64,000 nt of DNA from Ktedonobacterales bacterium. GTDB lineage: Bacteria; Chloroflexota; Ktedonobacteria; Ktedonobacterales; DATBGS01. A program made the translations under genes and the position numbers. This document shows, piece after piece, positions 52,453 through 60,853 of this stretch (within the stretch, counting starts at the first letter, position 1; each line of letters starts with the position of its first letter). A model generated the notes under the pieces. That model saw only the letters and a program-made list of their open reading frames with translations, was not told the DNA's origin and searched no databases. The stretch lies in the NCBI GenBank assembly GCA_036557285.1, contig DATBHW010000034.1, positions 21,861 to 85,860 on the forward strand, read 5' to 3'.

Positions 52453-52938
52453 CTAGCGGAGGGCTTCCTGAGCGGGGTGGGCAAACTCGGCCAGGGTGGG
52501 GTTGACCAGCCGCTCGAAGTCGGTGTATTTGAGGCGCATGGTTTCGGTGTGTGTGCCAAGGGGGAAGACGATGGTGTCGTCTTCGGCCAGGCGCTTTTCG
52601 ACGTAGACAGGCAGGTTATACAGGTTGCCGAAGGGGGGCATGGCGCCGACCTCGCAATCGGGGAAGGCCGCGCCGAGTTCTATTTCATCGGCCAGACGGA
52701 CGTTGCTGGCCCCCAGGGACTGGCTGAGGTGGGCGAAATTGACGCGGTAGGGGGCGGGCAAGGCCAGCATGATCATCTTGTTATCGGCGAAGACGATGAC
52801 GACTTTGGCGACGAGTTTCCCAGGGATATGCTCGGTGGCAGCGACATCCTGAGCGGTGAAGACTCTTGGGTGCTGCTGCACCTGGAAGGGAACCTGCTGC
52901 TTGTGGAGGTAGTCCTCCAGCCTTTCTTTGCATTGCAT
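52453..52938 (-). CDS. YbaK/ProX-type aminoacyl-tRNA deacylase
   Basis: 161 residues of the YbaK/EbsC fold. It shows FQVQQHPRVFTAQDVAATEH, GKLVAKVVIVFADNKMIMLA, a conserved NFAHLSQSLG and GAMPPFGNLYNLPVYVEKRL. Such proteins hydrolyse mischarged Cys- or Ala-tRNA(Pro). The ATG at 52938 follows AAGGAG. It is divergent from the sigma factor at 53110. Confidence 0.87.
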   Translation of the reverse strand: MQCKERLEDYLHKQQVPFQVQQHPRVFTAQDVAATEHIPGKLVAKVVIVFADNKMIMLALPAPYRVNFAHLSQSLGASNVRLADEIELGAAFPDCEVGAMPPFGNLYNLPVYVEKRLAEDDTIVFPLGTHTETMRLKYTDFERLVNPTLAEFAHPAQEALR

Positions 52939-53109
52939 GGCGCATCTCCTTGTCGCTTGACCAACTGCTACCCGCTGGTCTTGCAGGAAGTGGGCCAGGG
53001 CTGGCGCTAGCCCTTTGGCGTCTCTGTTCTGCACGCGGGTGCTGCCAGAATGCAGCGGCCTCCTTCGTCTCTATGACAGAGAAGAAAGAAGCCTGACGAG
53101 GAGCCGCTG

Positions 53110-53739
53110 ATGTCGCGCTCGGCGCAAGACCCAATGTCACCGGAGGCCAACAGATTGCCCACGGACAGCGAACTGGTCGCGCAGGCGCGCCGGGGAGACT
53201 CGCGGGCCTTTGACGAGTTGTGCCAACGCTATTACGAGCGCATCGGGCTGTTTCTGGTTCGGATGGTGGGCAACGATGAGGTGAGCCACGAACTGACCCA
53301 GGAGACGTTTCTGAAAGCCTGGCAGGGGTTGTCAGGCTTGCGCGATGACGCGCGCTTTCTGAGCTGGCTCTATCGCATCGCCACGAATATGGCGCGTGAC
53401 TTTCAGCGCCGCGCGCGGCTCATCCACTGGCTGCCCTGGGAGGAGTACGCGGCGCGCGGGGGGACGGAGACGATGAGCAAAGCTGGACCGGAGCAGCAGG
53501 TGGAGGAGTCTGAACTGCTCAAGCAAGCACTGGCGCGTGTTTCGGTGATGTATCGGGCATGCCTGATCTTATACGTGGTGGAAGACCTGCCACAGCCGCA
53601 GATTGCCGAGCGATTGGGCATCAAGGCGTCCTCAGTGAGCAACTATGTGAGTCGTGGGCTGGCGGAACTGCGCCAGACGTATCTGCGGCTGGCAGCCGAG
53701 CAAGAGCATCCCACAAGAAAGGGCAAGAGCCATGACTAA
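53110..53739 (+). CDS. ECF-type RNA polymerase sigma factor
   Basis: 209 residues. Region 2: DELCQRYYERIGLFLVRMVG, SHELTQETFLKAWQGLSGL and FLSWLYRIATNMARDFQRRA. Region 4: ALARVSVMYRACLILYVVED and LPQPQIAERLGIKASSVSNY. It overlaps the anti-sigma gene by eight bases, so the pair is an operon. It presumably directs its own promoter upon release from the anti-sigma factor. Confidence 0.92.
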   Translation: MSRSAQDPMSPEANRLPTDSELVAQARRGDSRAFDELCQRYYERIGLFLVRMVGNDEVSHELTQETFLKAWQGLSGLRDDARFLSWLYRIATNMARDFQRRARLIHWLPWEEYAARGGTETMSKAGPEQQVEESELLKQALARVSVMYRACLILYVVEDLPQPQIAERLGIKASSVSNYVSRGLAELRQTYLRLAAEQEHPTRKGKSHD

Positions 53740-54835
53740 CCTGTTACCTTGTATGGAGTGGGCGGAAAAGCTTGCCCTGAAGCCAGCAGACCTTGCGCCA
53801 GAGGAATACGCGGCGCTGAAGACGCACCTTGCTGCATGCCCCGGCTGCGCGGCCACGTATGCCGATTATCGGATGCTGATGACGCGCCTGCGCGCGCTGC
53901 CGCGCCCGGCGCTGCCGCCGCTGGCCCCGCTGGCGGCTGACATTGCGACAGGGCCAGAGGTTCAGGGAGAGGCCGATGGCGTTTACGATGGCGCAGGCAG
54001 CCAACTGCGCTCGCTGCCAGAAGCCACGAGCGCGCGGGCGCCAGGGCCGCTGGCGCCCGCCAGGCGGAGAATCTGGCCCCAGGGGCTGAGCGCCATCGCG
54101 GCGGCGCTGCTGCTGACGGCGCTGGTTGGCTCGCTGGTGGCTGTGTTACTGAATCGGGGCCAGGGAAGCACATTTACACTTCGATCTGGCTGGGCAGAGA
54201 TCGCGGTGTTCAGCGGGGTAGGGAGCAAGACATTTACTACGCCAGACCTCACTCTCCCCTATCTGTGGGGAACCTCCTTTACCTGTACAGGAAGCGACAG
54301 CGTGAGAATCCTCGCTGTCGGGCAACTATCCGGTGATTTTGGTGGAGGGCCATGTACATCTGATTCTAGCGCGCTGCTTTCCCCGCAAGATGTCCACTTT
54401 GATTTTTTGACCTTTCAGATCGTTACCCTCCAGGTAATCGCCAGCAGCGATACGCACTGGGCGCTGCAAGTGGCGCAAGCCGTGATACAGCCTACCAAGC
54501 CAGGCCCAGAATGGCTTGAAGGCATCGGCGATGCTGGCAGAGGTAACGTCGAAGCTTATGGCGTGCCAATATTCCTGGATGGTACTGGGCAGCCGCTTGA
54601 GGCGAAAACATGGGGGATCGTGTTTGGCTGTTTTGGGCCAGGCCGCAGTTCCATTCAGTTTGAGCCTGACATTGGAACGATCAGCATGCCCCCATGCGAT
54701 GGGCGGGCAAAGCTCATCAAAATACAGTATCCTTCAGCCACTCATATAGAATCATATAAACTGCGCGCCACTGGCGATATACTCTGGTATGCCCTGATCG
54801 TGGGCTGCGCGGATGAGCAGAAGTGTGGGGCATAG
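53732..54835 (+). CDS. anti-sigma factor with zinc finger and exterior domain
   Basis: 367 residues. An N-terminal zf-HC2 anti-sigma domain shows HLAACPGC (His-x3-Cys-x2-Cys) within the first ~45 residues. A Pro/Ala-rich linker follows, then one transmembrane helix (about 130-152) and a ~215-residue exterior domain with four to six Cys (FTCTGSD, GPCTSD, FGCFGPG, MPPCDG). The outer domain could sense envelope conditions. It starts inside the sigma gene and is translationally coupled. Confidence 0.87.
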   Translation: MTNLLPCMEWAEKLALKPADLAPEEYAALKTHLAACPGCAATYADYRMLMTRLRALPRPALPPLAPLAADIATGPEVQGEADGVYDGAGSQLRSLPEATSARAPGPLAPARRRIWPQGLSAIAAALLLTALVGSLVAVLLNRGQGSTFTLRSGWAEIAVFSGVGSKTFTTPDLTLPYLWGTSFTCTGSDSVRILAVGQLSGDFGGGPCTSDSSALLSPQDVHFDFLTFQIVTLQVIASSDTHWALQVAQAVIQPTKPGPEWLEGIGDAGRGNVEAYGVPIFLDGTGQPLEAKTWGIVFGCFGPGRSSIQFEPDIGTISMPPCDGRAKLIKIQYPSATHIESYKLRATGDILWYALIVGCADEQKCGA

Positions 54836-54836
54836 C

Positions 54837-54895
54837 CACCTGTAGCGCCGCCAGGGACGGCAGCGGTACACGCGCCCCGCAAGGGACGGCGACGG
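54837..54895. repeat. dispersed palindromic repeats
   Basis: Two degenerate units between the anti-sigma gene and antirepressor gene 3. Confidence 0.6.
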
Positions 54896-54914
54896 GACGG
54901 GGCGGGTTGCTATG

Positions 54915-55628
54915 CTAGCGCAGACTGTCGAACCAGGTGAGGACGGCAGGCCAGGCGCTATCGGGCAGGTCGGAAATGTCCTCCACCTCGAAGTGGTCGG
55001 CCAGCCCGGCCAGCGTTTCACCGATGGGCAGGCCCTGGCTGGCGCGTAGCTGGCGCGCCAGTAGATAGAGATGCGCCAGGCGCTGCGGAGAGAAGGCGAT
55101 CATGGCGTGCCGTGCTGGCCCGCCTTCCAGCGTGGTGACGCGCTCTTCGAGGTCTTGGTGTTCAGTTGCTAGTCTGATGAAGCTCTCGGTAAGCAGTGAA
55201 AACCCTTCTCTAATCTGGTTCACGACACCTGGAGGTGGTTCAGAGGCAGGGGCAGATGGGGCAGCCTTACGGCTGGTAAAGGCGTTCTCTATAAGCAGGA
55301 CAACTTTTTGTTGCACGAAACGTATCAATGCTCGCTTTGAAGCGGGAAGACGTTTGAGTTGTATCCCAGCTAGCCAGATAGTAATGCACCAGCCTGGCAG
55401 TACGTCAGCCTCTTGGGGTCCGCCAGTGGTATCTAAGGTGATCGTATGAAGGGCTTCCATGAGGCTGGGAGTGCGGCGAATGCGTTGATATTGTCCAGGG
55501 TAATCGAGCGAAAGAGCCAGGCAGATAGAGCGCACTGTTGCCCCCCTGCTTCCATCGGGCAATTGGACTGCCTGCATGGGATAAATACATCCAGGGAGTG
55601 ATACCTGGGCTAGCAAAATGTCAGACAT
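54915..55628 (-). CDS. P22_AR_N family protein 3 with ORF6C-like C-terminus
   Basis: 237 residues. N-terminal P22_AR_N pattern: QLPDGSRGATVRSICLALSL, QYQRIRRTPSLMEAL and EADVLPGWCITIWLAG. A linker and short coiled coil with EERVTTLEGGPARH follow. The C-terminus (YLLARQLRASQGLPIGETLA, then GLADHFEVEDISDLPDSAWP) differs by only a few residues from the 38493 paralogue, while the N-terminal halves have diverged strongly. This points to domain-wise evolution: a constant C-terminus with a variable N-terminal half. AAGGAG lies 8 bases before the ATG at 55628. Confidence 0.8.
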   Translation of the reverse strand: MSDILLAQVSLPGCIYPMQAVQLPDGSRGATVRSICLALSLDYPGQYQRIRRTPSLMEALHTITLDTTGGPQEADVLPGWCITIWLAGIQLKRLPASKRALIRFVQQKVVLLIENAFTSRKAAPSAPASEPPPGVVNQIREGFSLLTESFIRLATEHQDLEERVTTLEGGPARHAMIAFSPQRLAHLYLLARQLRASQGLPIGETLAGLADHFEVEDISDLPDSAWPAVLTWFDSLR

Positions 55629-55667
55629 GGTTTGCTCCTTCCAGTATGCTATCAACGACTTCCAACG

Positions 55668-55762
55668 AAAGGGGTTGGTGTTATACCAACCCCTTTGCTA
55701 AAGGGGTTGGTATAACACCAACCCCTTTGGCAAAGGGGCCTGCGTTATGCAACCCCCTTTGC
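55668..55762 (-). promoter_or_regulatory. private palindrome array of antirepressor gene 3 (exact 32-bp period)
   Basis: Three units begin at 55668, 55700 and 55732 (exactly 32 bp apart). Each has AAAGGGG, a centre and CCCCTTT. The first two are near-perfect 29-base palindromes with GTTGGTGTTATACCAAC-type centres; the third is decayed (GCCTGCGTTATGCAAC). The array ends 39 bases from the start codon. Confidence 0.7.
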
Positions 55763-55812
55763 ACTCTCTGCGAGTTTCCCAGTGATCTCGCGCAGGCGGC
55801 GTTGGAAGCGCA

Positions 55813-55950
55813 ACGGCCATCCCCCTGATACGCGGGCCAGGCGATAGGCTGTTCGCCTGGGTGGTCAGGAGATGGCCGCTGAGAGGGTAAACTCTATCGA
55901 GTGATAGAATGCTCCCAGCCCCATGCCCTGCCTTTGTTCAGGAGTGGGGT
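55813..55950 (-). promoter_or_regulatory. conserved leader element, copy 3
   Basis: Nearly identical to copy 2, with the same three hairpins on the minus strand and the same inner CCAGGCGA/TCGCCTGG stem. It lies inside the predicted ~410-nt leader. Confidence 0.68.
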
Positions 55951-56043
55951 GAGTGGCGCTGCCAGTCAATCGTGCTGGCGGCGCTACGTCGGTTCGTTGA
56001 GTTGTGAAGGTGCGCGGCGCGGTTGGTTGGGGATGCTGAGTAG

Positions 56044-56072
56044 AGTATACCGGCTGATTGCGCAGAAGTCAA
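56044..56072 (-). promoter_or_regulatory. promoter of antirepressor gene 3
   Basis: On the minus strand TTGACT (56072-56067), a 17-base gap and TATACT (56049-56044), matching the promoter of gene 2. Confidence 0.8.
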
Positions 56073-56087
56073 GCCTGGTGAAGAAGT

Positions 56088-56455
56088 GGTTCCGCCACAC
56101 ATGCGGTGTTGGCAGGCGAGACGTGTTACTTGCAGCGCCGTTGTCTCTTCCCGAAGGGGCGGCGGGCGCGCGGGCGCGGCGGTGAGCCGCCTGGAAGGCG
56201 GCGCTACAAGTGGCGTGCGCCTGGAAGGGCGGCGTCTGTGGTAAGGCAGCGGTTGCGCCGCCAGGAAGGGACGCGCGAGCGAGGCGCAGCCGAGCGAGCA
56301 TGGCCGCGCCCAGCAGTGGCCCGCGACCGAGCGCAGCGAGGGAGAATGCGGGAACCTGGTTCCCGCAAGGGCCGCTCCCCAAAGGGGCGGTCAAGCGGCT
56401 CTGGCGAAGCCCTTCCCGAAGAGAGGCGGCGCTACAAGTGGCCGCCGGGGCGGGT
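56088..56455. repeat. one-ended MITE relative plus GC-rich repeat filler
   Basis: Left end GGTTCCGCCA and a GGTGTTGGCAGGCGAGACGT block match the MITE family. No right end or target duplication was found. The remainder is dispersed repeat and the GC-rich filler shared with 14.9 and 29.6 kb. Confidence 0.65.
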
Positions 56456-56553
56456 TGCGGGTGGAGCGCCAGCAGGTGTACAATGGGCTGAGAGAGATGG
56501 GCGACAACGGCGCCGCCGCTTCTCTATGTTGTGCAGAAAGAGAAAGATGTGTT

Positions 56554-57774
56554 ATGGCAACACCCACGAAACCACAGACGGAGCAGCGCGATTGGTTTGC
56601 GCTGGAAAAGCAGTATTATCAGGGGACGTTTACGCGCCAGCCGGTGGCTTTTGTGCGCGGCGAGGGCGCGCGCGTCTGGGACGCCGACGGACGCTCCTAT
56701 CTTGATTTTGTGGCGGGCATCGCGGTGAATATCCTGGGCCACTGTCACCCGGCGGTGGTCAACGCGGTGTGCGACCAGGCGAAACAATTGATTCATGTCT
56801 CGAACCTGTATGTGAATACGCGCCAGGTGGAACTGGCGGAACTGCTGTATCACAAGAGCGGCGGGATGCGGGCGTTCTTTTCTAACAGCGGCGCGGAGGC
56901 CAACGAGGGGGCGATCAAGCTGGCGCGTAAGTTTGGGCGGCTGCATCGCAACGGGGCGTATGAGATCATCAGCATGAACCGCAGCTTTCACGGGCGCACG
57001 CTGGCGACGACTTCGGCGACGGGGCAGGCGAAATATCAGGAGACGTGGGTTCCGCTGGCGGATGGCTTCAAGCAGGTTGATTTCAACGATCTGGATGCGC
57101 TGAAGGCGGCGACGAGCGCGAAGACGGTTGGGGTGCTGATCGAGCCGGTGCAGGGCGAGGGCGGCATTTTCCCCGCCGATACGGGCTATCTGCAAGGGGT
57201 GCGCGCGTGGTGCGACGAGCAGAATCTGGTGATGATTGCCGATGAGGTGCAGGCGGGGATGGGCCGAACGGGCAAGTTCTTTAGCTGGGAGCATTACGGC
57301 ATTCAGCCCGATATTGTGACGATGGCAAAGGGCCTGGCGGGCGGCGTGCCGATTGGAGCGATGCTGGCCGCGCCGCGAGCCGATCTGTTTGGGCCGGGGG
57401 ATCACGGCACGACGTTTGGGGGGAATCCGCTGGCGAGCGCGGCGGGGGTGGCGACGATTCGGGCCATTGATGAGTTTCATCTGGTGGAGAATGCGGCGGC
57501 GCAGGGTGACTATCTGAAGGGCAGGCTGCTGGCGCTCAAGGAAACCTATCCCTTTATCACGGAGGTGCGGGCGATTGGCCTGATGAACGCGCTGGACGTG
57601 CAGGGCGATCTGGCTCCGGCCATTGTGAAGGCTGCTCTGGAGCGTGGCCTGCTGCTCAATAACGTTGGAAACACGACGCTCCGCATGATTCCGCCGCTGA
57701 TCCTGAGCCGCGCTGAGATTGACGAGGGGCTTGGTCTGCTGGATGGGGTGCTGAGAGAGGTCAGCAAGGTCTGA
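56554..57774 (+). CDS. argD: class III aminotransferase, acetylornithine aminotransferase-like
   Basis: 406 residues of the class III PLP aminotransferase fold. YLDFVAGIAVNILGHCHPAV at the N-terminus is typical of ArgD/LysJ, SNSGAEANEGAIKLAR binds the phosphate and ADEVQAGMGRTGKF contains the PLP-binding Asp. The Schiff-base Lys is in TMAKGLAGGVP, and GTTFGGNPLA follows. Best match by eye is acetylornithine aminotransferase (arginine biosynthesis), but the gene stands alone, so specificity for a related substrate is possible. The ATG at 56554 is preferred by alignment; the RBS (AGAAAGA) is weak. Confidence 0.85.
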   Translation: MATPTKPQTEQRDWFALEKQYYQGTFTRQPVAFVRGEGARVWDADGRSYLDFVAGIAVNILGHCHPAVVNAVCDQAKQLIHVSNLYVNTRQVELAELLYHKSGGMRAFFSNSGAEANEGAIKLARKFGRLHRNGAYEIISMNRSFHGRTLATTSATGQAKYQETWVPLADGFKQVDFNDLDALKAATSAKTVGVLIEPVQGEGGIFPADTGYLQGVRAWCDEQNLVMIADEVQAGMGRTGKFFSWEHYGIQPDIVTMAKGLAGGVPIGAMLAAPRADLFGPGDHGTTFGGNPLASAAGVATIRAIDEFHLVENAAAQGDYLKGRLLALKETYPFITEVRAIGLMNALDVQGDLAPAIVKAALERGLLLNNVGNTTLRMIPPLILSRAEIDEGLGLLDGVLREVSKV

Positions 57775-58274
57775 TGAGCGGGCGTCATAGGTTCATCGTC
57801 TGCCTGCTTGTTTTGCTGGCGCTGAGCGCGCTGGGGGGGTGCAATCTGACTGGCCCGGCGGCGTGCCAGAGCTTTACGATCCCGAACGCTGCGATGGAGC
57901 CGACGTATAACGAGGGGCAGCTTGTGGTGATTGATACGCAGGCGTATGCTTCGGCCAAACCAAAGCGCGGCCAGATTGTGATTGCGCAGGAGCCGCCCAA
58001 CAGCGGCCAGCAGGAGGCGCTGCGCGTCATTGGCCTGCCCGGCGAGACGGTGCGGCTGAGCGAGACGCAGACGTTCATTAACGGGACGCTGCTCACCGAG
58101 CCGTTTGTGCTGCATCGCGGCACGCAGCAGCCGCAGGAAGTGACGCTGGCAGCCGATCAGTATTTTCTGATGGGCGATAACCGCCCGGAAAGCCGGGACT
58201 CGCGGGACTTCGGGCCGACGCCTCTGAAGGCGATTGCGGCTGAAGTCGGGACGAACGTGTGTCCGAATAATTAG
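57774..58274 (+). CDS. signal peptidase I-like lipoprotein with both catalytic residues replaced
   Basis: 166 residues. A lipoprotein signal ends with LSALGGC (Cys23 as lipid site). The rest has the S26 signal peptidase order: box B NAAMEPTYNEG, box D-like ALRVIGLPGETV, and box E MGDNRPESRDSRDFGP. However, the nucleophile Ser of S-M-x-P-T is Ala40, and the base Lys that normally precedes R-V-x-G-x-P-G is Leu83. So the enzyme should be inactive as a Ser/Lys protease. It overlaps the aminotransferase stop by one base. A membrane-anchored binding role is inferred. Confidence 0.82.
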   Translation: MSGRHRFIVCLLVLLALSALGGCNLTGPAACQSFTIPNAAMEPTYNEGQLVVIDTQAYASAKPKRGQIVIAQEPPNSGQQEALRVIGLPGETVRLSETQTFINGTLLTEPFVLHRGTQQPQEVTLAADQYFLMGDNRPESRDSRDFGPTPLKAIAAEVGTNVCPNN

Positions 58275-58291
58275 GGAGGCTTCTATTCTGT

Positions 58292-58328
58292 CGCCCGCTT
58301 CTCTGGCCGCAGCGCCTGGAAGCGGGCG
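58292..58328 (+). terminator. hairpin after the signal-peptidase-like gene
   Basis: CGCCCGCTTC (58292-58301) pairs with GAAGCGGGCG (58319-58328), 17 bases after the stop. It is followed by a moderately T-rich stretch. Confidence 0.55.
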
Positions 58329-58417
58329 AGTGTTATTACAGGCAGGCGAGGAGGCAGCAGGCGGGTTGCGTTTTCTCCACCGAAAAGGGCGAAATCTCAA
58401 CCGAAAAGCAAGCTAAT

Positions 58418-59245
58418 TGTGGATAACTTTGTGGATAACCCCTACAGATTGTGGATAAGGGAGTTTTGACCACAAGATATTGAGTCCCTGGATGATTGCC
58501 ACTGGTCTTACTGCTGAGTTTGGGTGCGCGGCAGGTTTTACTGTTCGTTTGTGTGGATAACTTTGGGGATAAGTGTGTGGAGAAAATGTGGATAACTTGG
58601 ATAACTCTGCTCATTACTGCCTGCCTGTGTGGATATGTGGATAACTTTCAACATTCACCGGTTGTTTGTGTGGATAACTTTGGGGATAAGTGTGTGGAGA
58701 AAATGTGGATAACTTGGATAACTCTGCTCATTACTGCCTGCCTGTGTGGATATGTGGATAACTTTTCGCATGCCTGGACGGTTGTGTGGATAACTTTGGG
58801 GATAAGTGTGTGGAGAAAATGTGGATAACTCGATGTGGTGTGGATAACTTTGGCTTTCGCCGTTTGCTTGTGTGGATATGTGGATAACTTTTTTTGGTCT
58901 TACGGCTGAGTGTTGGTAACTTTGGGGATAACCTGGGGATAAAGTGGCAGTTTATCCCCAATGGGGTTGAGAAATTGTGGATAACTTTTGCAGGGGATGT
59001 GAGTGGGAGTACAGTTATCCACAGGTTTATCCACAGATTTTGGGGCTGGTTGGGGATAACTTTGGAGGTATCCACCAGCTTGCTCGTAAGCTATCAAGGC
59101 AGGCTGAAGGCGGGTCGCCTAAATTGGGGAGTGATCCAATTACAAAGTTATCCCCATTATCCACAGCCCTACTACTACTATGTATTTATATAGTTATATA
59201 AATTACTATAATAGAAGAAGCAGCAAGCAAAAAGAAAAATCTATC
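58418..59245. other. oriC: putative replication origin: DnaA-box array, DnaA-trios and AT-rich DUE
   Basis: I count 17 perfect 9-mers. Fourteen are TGTGGATAA, starting at 58418, 58430, 58450, 58552, 58587, 58636, 58669, 58704, 58753, 58785, 58820, 58839, 58879 and 58976. Three are inverted, TTATCCACA, at 59015, 59027 and 59157. Many one-mismatch boxes (TGTGGATAT, GGGGATAA) lie between. The middle is a ~117-bp tandem repeat (58551, 58668, 58784). The last box is followed by GCC and four CTA trios (59169-59180; 3'-GAT-5' on the other strand), then an AT-rich stretch to ~59245. This matches the basal unwinding layout known from Bacillus. dnaA and dnaN are not adjacent. Confidence 0.75.
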
Positions 59246-59412
59246 AAGTGGGATGGGGGGCTTTCCAGCAGGTCTATAATGGAAGTGGGGAGTGATGACC
59301 CGATTCGACCAGGCGGCCATCGGCATGTTATACTTGCGGCGACGAATACTGGTTTTGCTGCATGGGCAGGAACGTTGGTGTTCTCGAAGGAGAGCGCCGG
59401 GAGGAGGCTTCT

Positions 59413-60756
59413 ATGGCGGGACTGGAGGGGCAGATATTGGGTGGCTGCCGGATTATCAAGCGCCTGGGGGCAGGCGGGATGGGTCAGGTGTATCTGGGGG
59501 AGCAGGTGCGGCTGGGGCGCGAGGTTGCTGTGAAGGTGGTGCGCCCGCCGCGCGGCGGCTCGTCTGAGGATGGGAACGCGCCGATGCTGGCAGATGCGCC
59601 GGAGCGTTTTAAGCTGGAGGCGCGGGCGATTGCGGCGCTGGAGCATCCGAATATTTTGCAGGTGCATGAGTTCGGTATTGAGAATGAACTGATGTATCTG
59701 GTGATGCCGCTGATGCCCGATGGGTCGCTTTTCGATGCGATGCGGCCTGGCGGCTCGAAACGCCGGTTGCATTTGCCGCTGACGCCGACGCAGGCGGCTC
59801 CGTTAATTTTCCAGGCGGCTTCGGCGCTGCAATATGCCCACCAGCACAATATTATTCACCGCGATGTGAAGCCGGAGAACTTTCTGGTGCGGGTGGGCCG
59901 CGATGGGATGCTGGAGTTGTTTCTGGCGGATTTTGGGCTGGTGAAGGAGTATAATCCAGAGTCCAATACGAATACGCTGGCGGTGGGTACCGCCGATTAC
60001 GTGGCGCCGGAGCAGATCGAGGGGCATCCGGTCCCTGCGAGCGATCAATACGCGCTGGGGGTGATGGCGTATGAGATGCTGGCAGGTCGGCTGCCGTTTA
60101 CGGGCGCGGTGGCGGAGGTGGCGCTGAATCATTTGCACGATGAGCCGCCGCCGCCGAGGCGTTTCAATCCGGCGATTCCGGTGGAGATCGAGCAGGTGAT
60201 TTTGCGGGCGATGCGCAAGAAGGCGCAGGACCGCTGGCCGTCGGTGATGGAGTTTGCTCGCGCGTACAGCGAGGTGCTGAAGAAGTTGGAGCAGCGCAAG
60301 CAAGGGGATAAGCATATTGAGGATGAGCCGACGGTGCATCTGCCGCCGGTTGCGCTGCCGCATCAGGGCAAGCCGCCTGCGGATTATGAGACGCAGGTAA
60401 CGCCGCTGCCTCCGACGCCTGCCCAGCCGTCGCGGGCGGCGCAGCAGCAGAAGCCAACACCCCAGACGAGGCCCGTTCAGAGCTATCCGTCACAGTCATA
60501 TAGTCCGGCGAATCCACCGCCCGGGCCATATGCTCCGCCCGCCGGAGGGCAGCCCTGGGGGCCGCCTGGGCCTGCGAACACGCCTGCGGGCGCTGCGCCG
60601 GGCTGGGGGAATGCTCAGGCTGCTTACCAGCAGGGCAAAGCGGGGTCTGGGAAGCGCGGGTCGCCGCTGCTGCGGGTGTTTCTGGTGATCCTGGGGATTG
60701 TGATTGTGTTTGGGGTTGTTGCGGCGGTGGCGGTGGCGATCAATCTTGGGAAGTGA
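59413..60756 (+). CDS. Ser/Thr protein kinase with C-terminal membrane anchor
   Basis: 447 residues. Kinase domain (about 8-285): Gly-rich loop LGAGGMGQVY, Lys41 in VAVKVV, catalytic HRDVKPEN (149-156), DFG (173-175) and APEQ. A Pro/Gln/Gly-rich linker (about 300-410) follows, then one C-terminal helix (about 420-443). The topology puts the kinase in the cytoplasm with almost nothing outside, so it is unlikely to sense an outer ligand directly. GGAGG lies 7 bases before the ATG at 59413. It begins 170 bases after the AT-rich end of the DnaA-box array. Confidence 0.93.
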   Translation: MAGLEGQILGGCRIIKRLGAGGMGQVYLGEQVRLGREVAVKVVRPPRGGSSEDGNAPMLADAPERFKLEARAIAALEHPNILQVHEFGIENELMYLVMPLMPDGSLFDAMRPGGSKRRLHLPLTPTQAAPLIFQAASALQYAHQHNIIHRDVKPENFLVRVGRDGMLELFLADFGLVKEYNPESNTNTLAVGTADYVAPEQIEGHPVPASDQYALGVMAYEMLAGRLPFTGAVAEVALNHLHDEPPPPRRFNPAIPVEIEQVILRAMRKKAQDRWPSVMEFARAYSEVLKKLEQRKQGDKHIEDEPTVHLPPVALPHQGKPPADYETQVTPLPPTPAQPSRAAQQQKPTPQTRPVQSYPSQSYSPANPPPGPYAPPAGGQPWGPPGPANTPAGAAPGWGNAQAAYQQGKAGSGKRGSPLLRVFLVILGIVIVFGVVAAVAVAINLGK

Positions 60757-60853
60757 TAGGCTGAGGGCGATGTTTTTTTTCCTGAGAGCGCCGCGTATAG
60801 CTGCCTGGCAGCATGCCAGCCCTGCGGCGCGCCACACAAGGAGATATGATTGC

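Noticed and set aside
57774..58274. Functional signal peptidase I (lepB)
   Set aside because: Both the Ser and the Lys of the catalytic dyad are replaced.
58336..58900. Minus-strand frames through the DnaA-box region
   Set aside because: The translation is a repeat of VIHIFSTHLSPKLST-like text produced by the 117-bp tandem repeat; no start site or codon pattern supports it.
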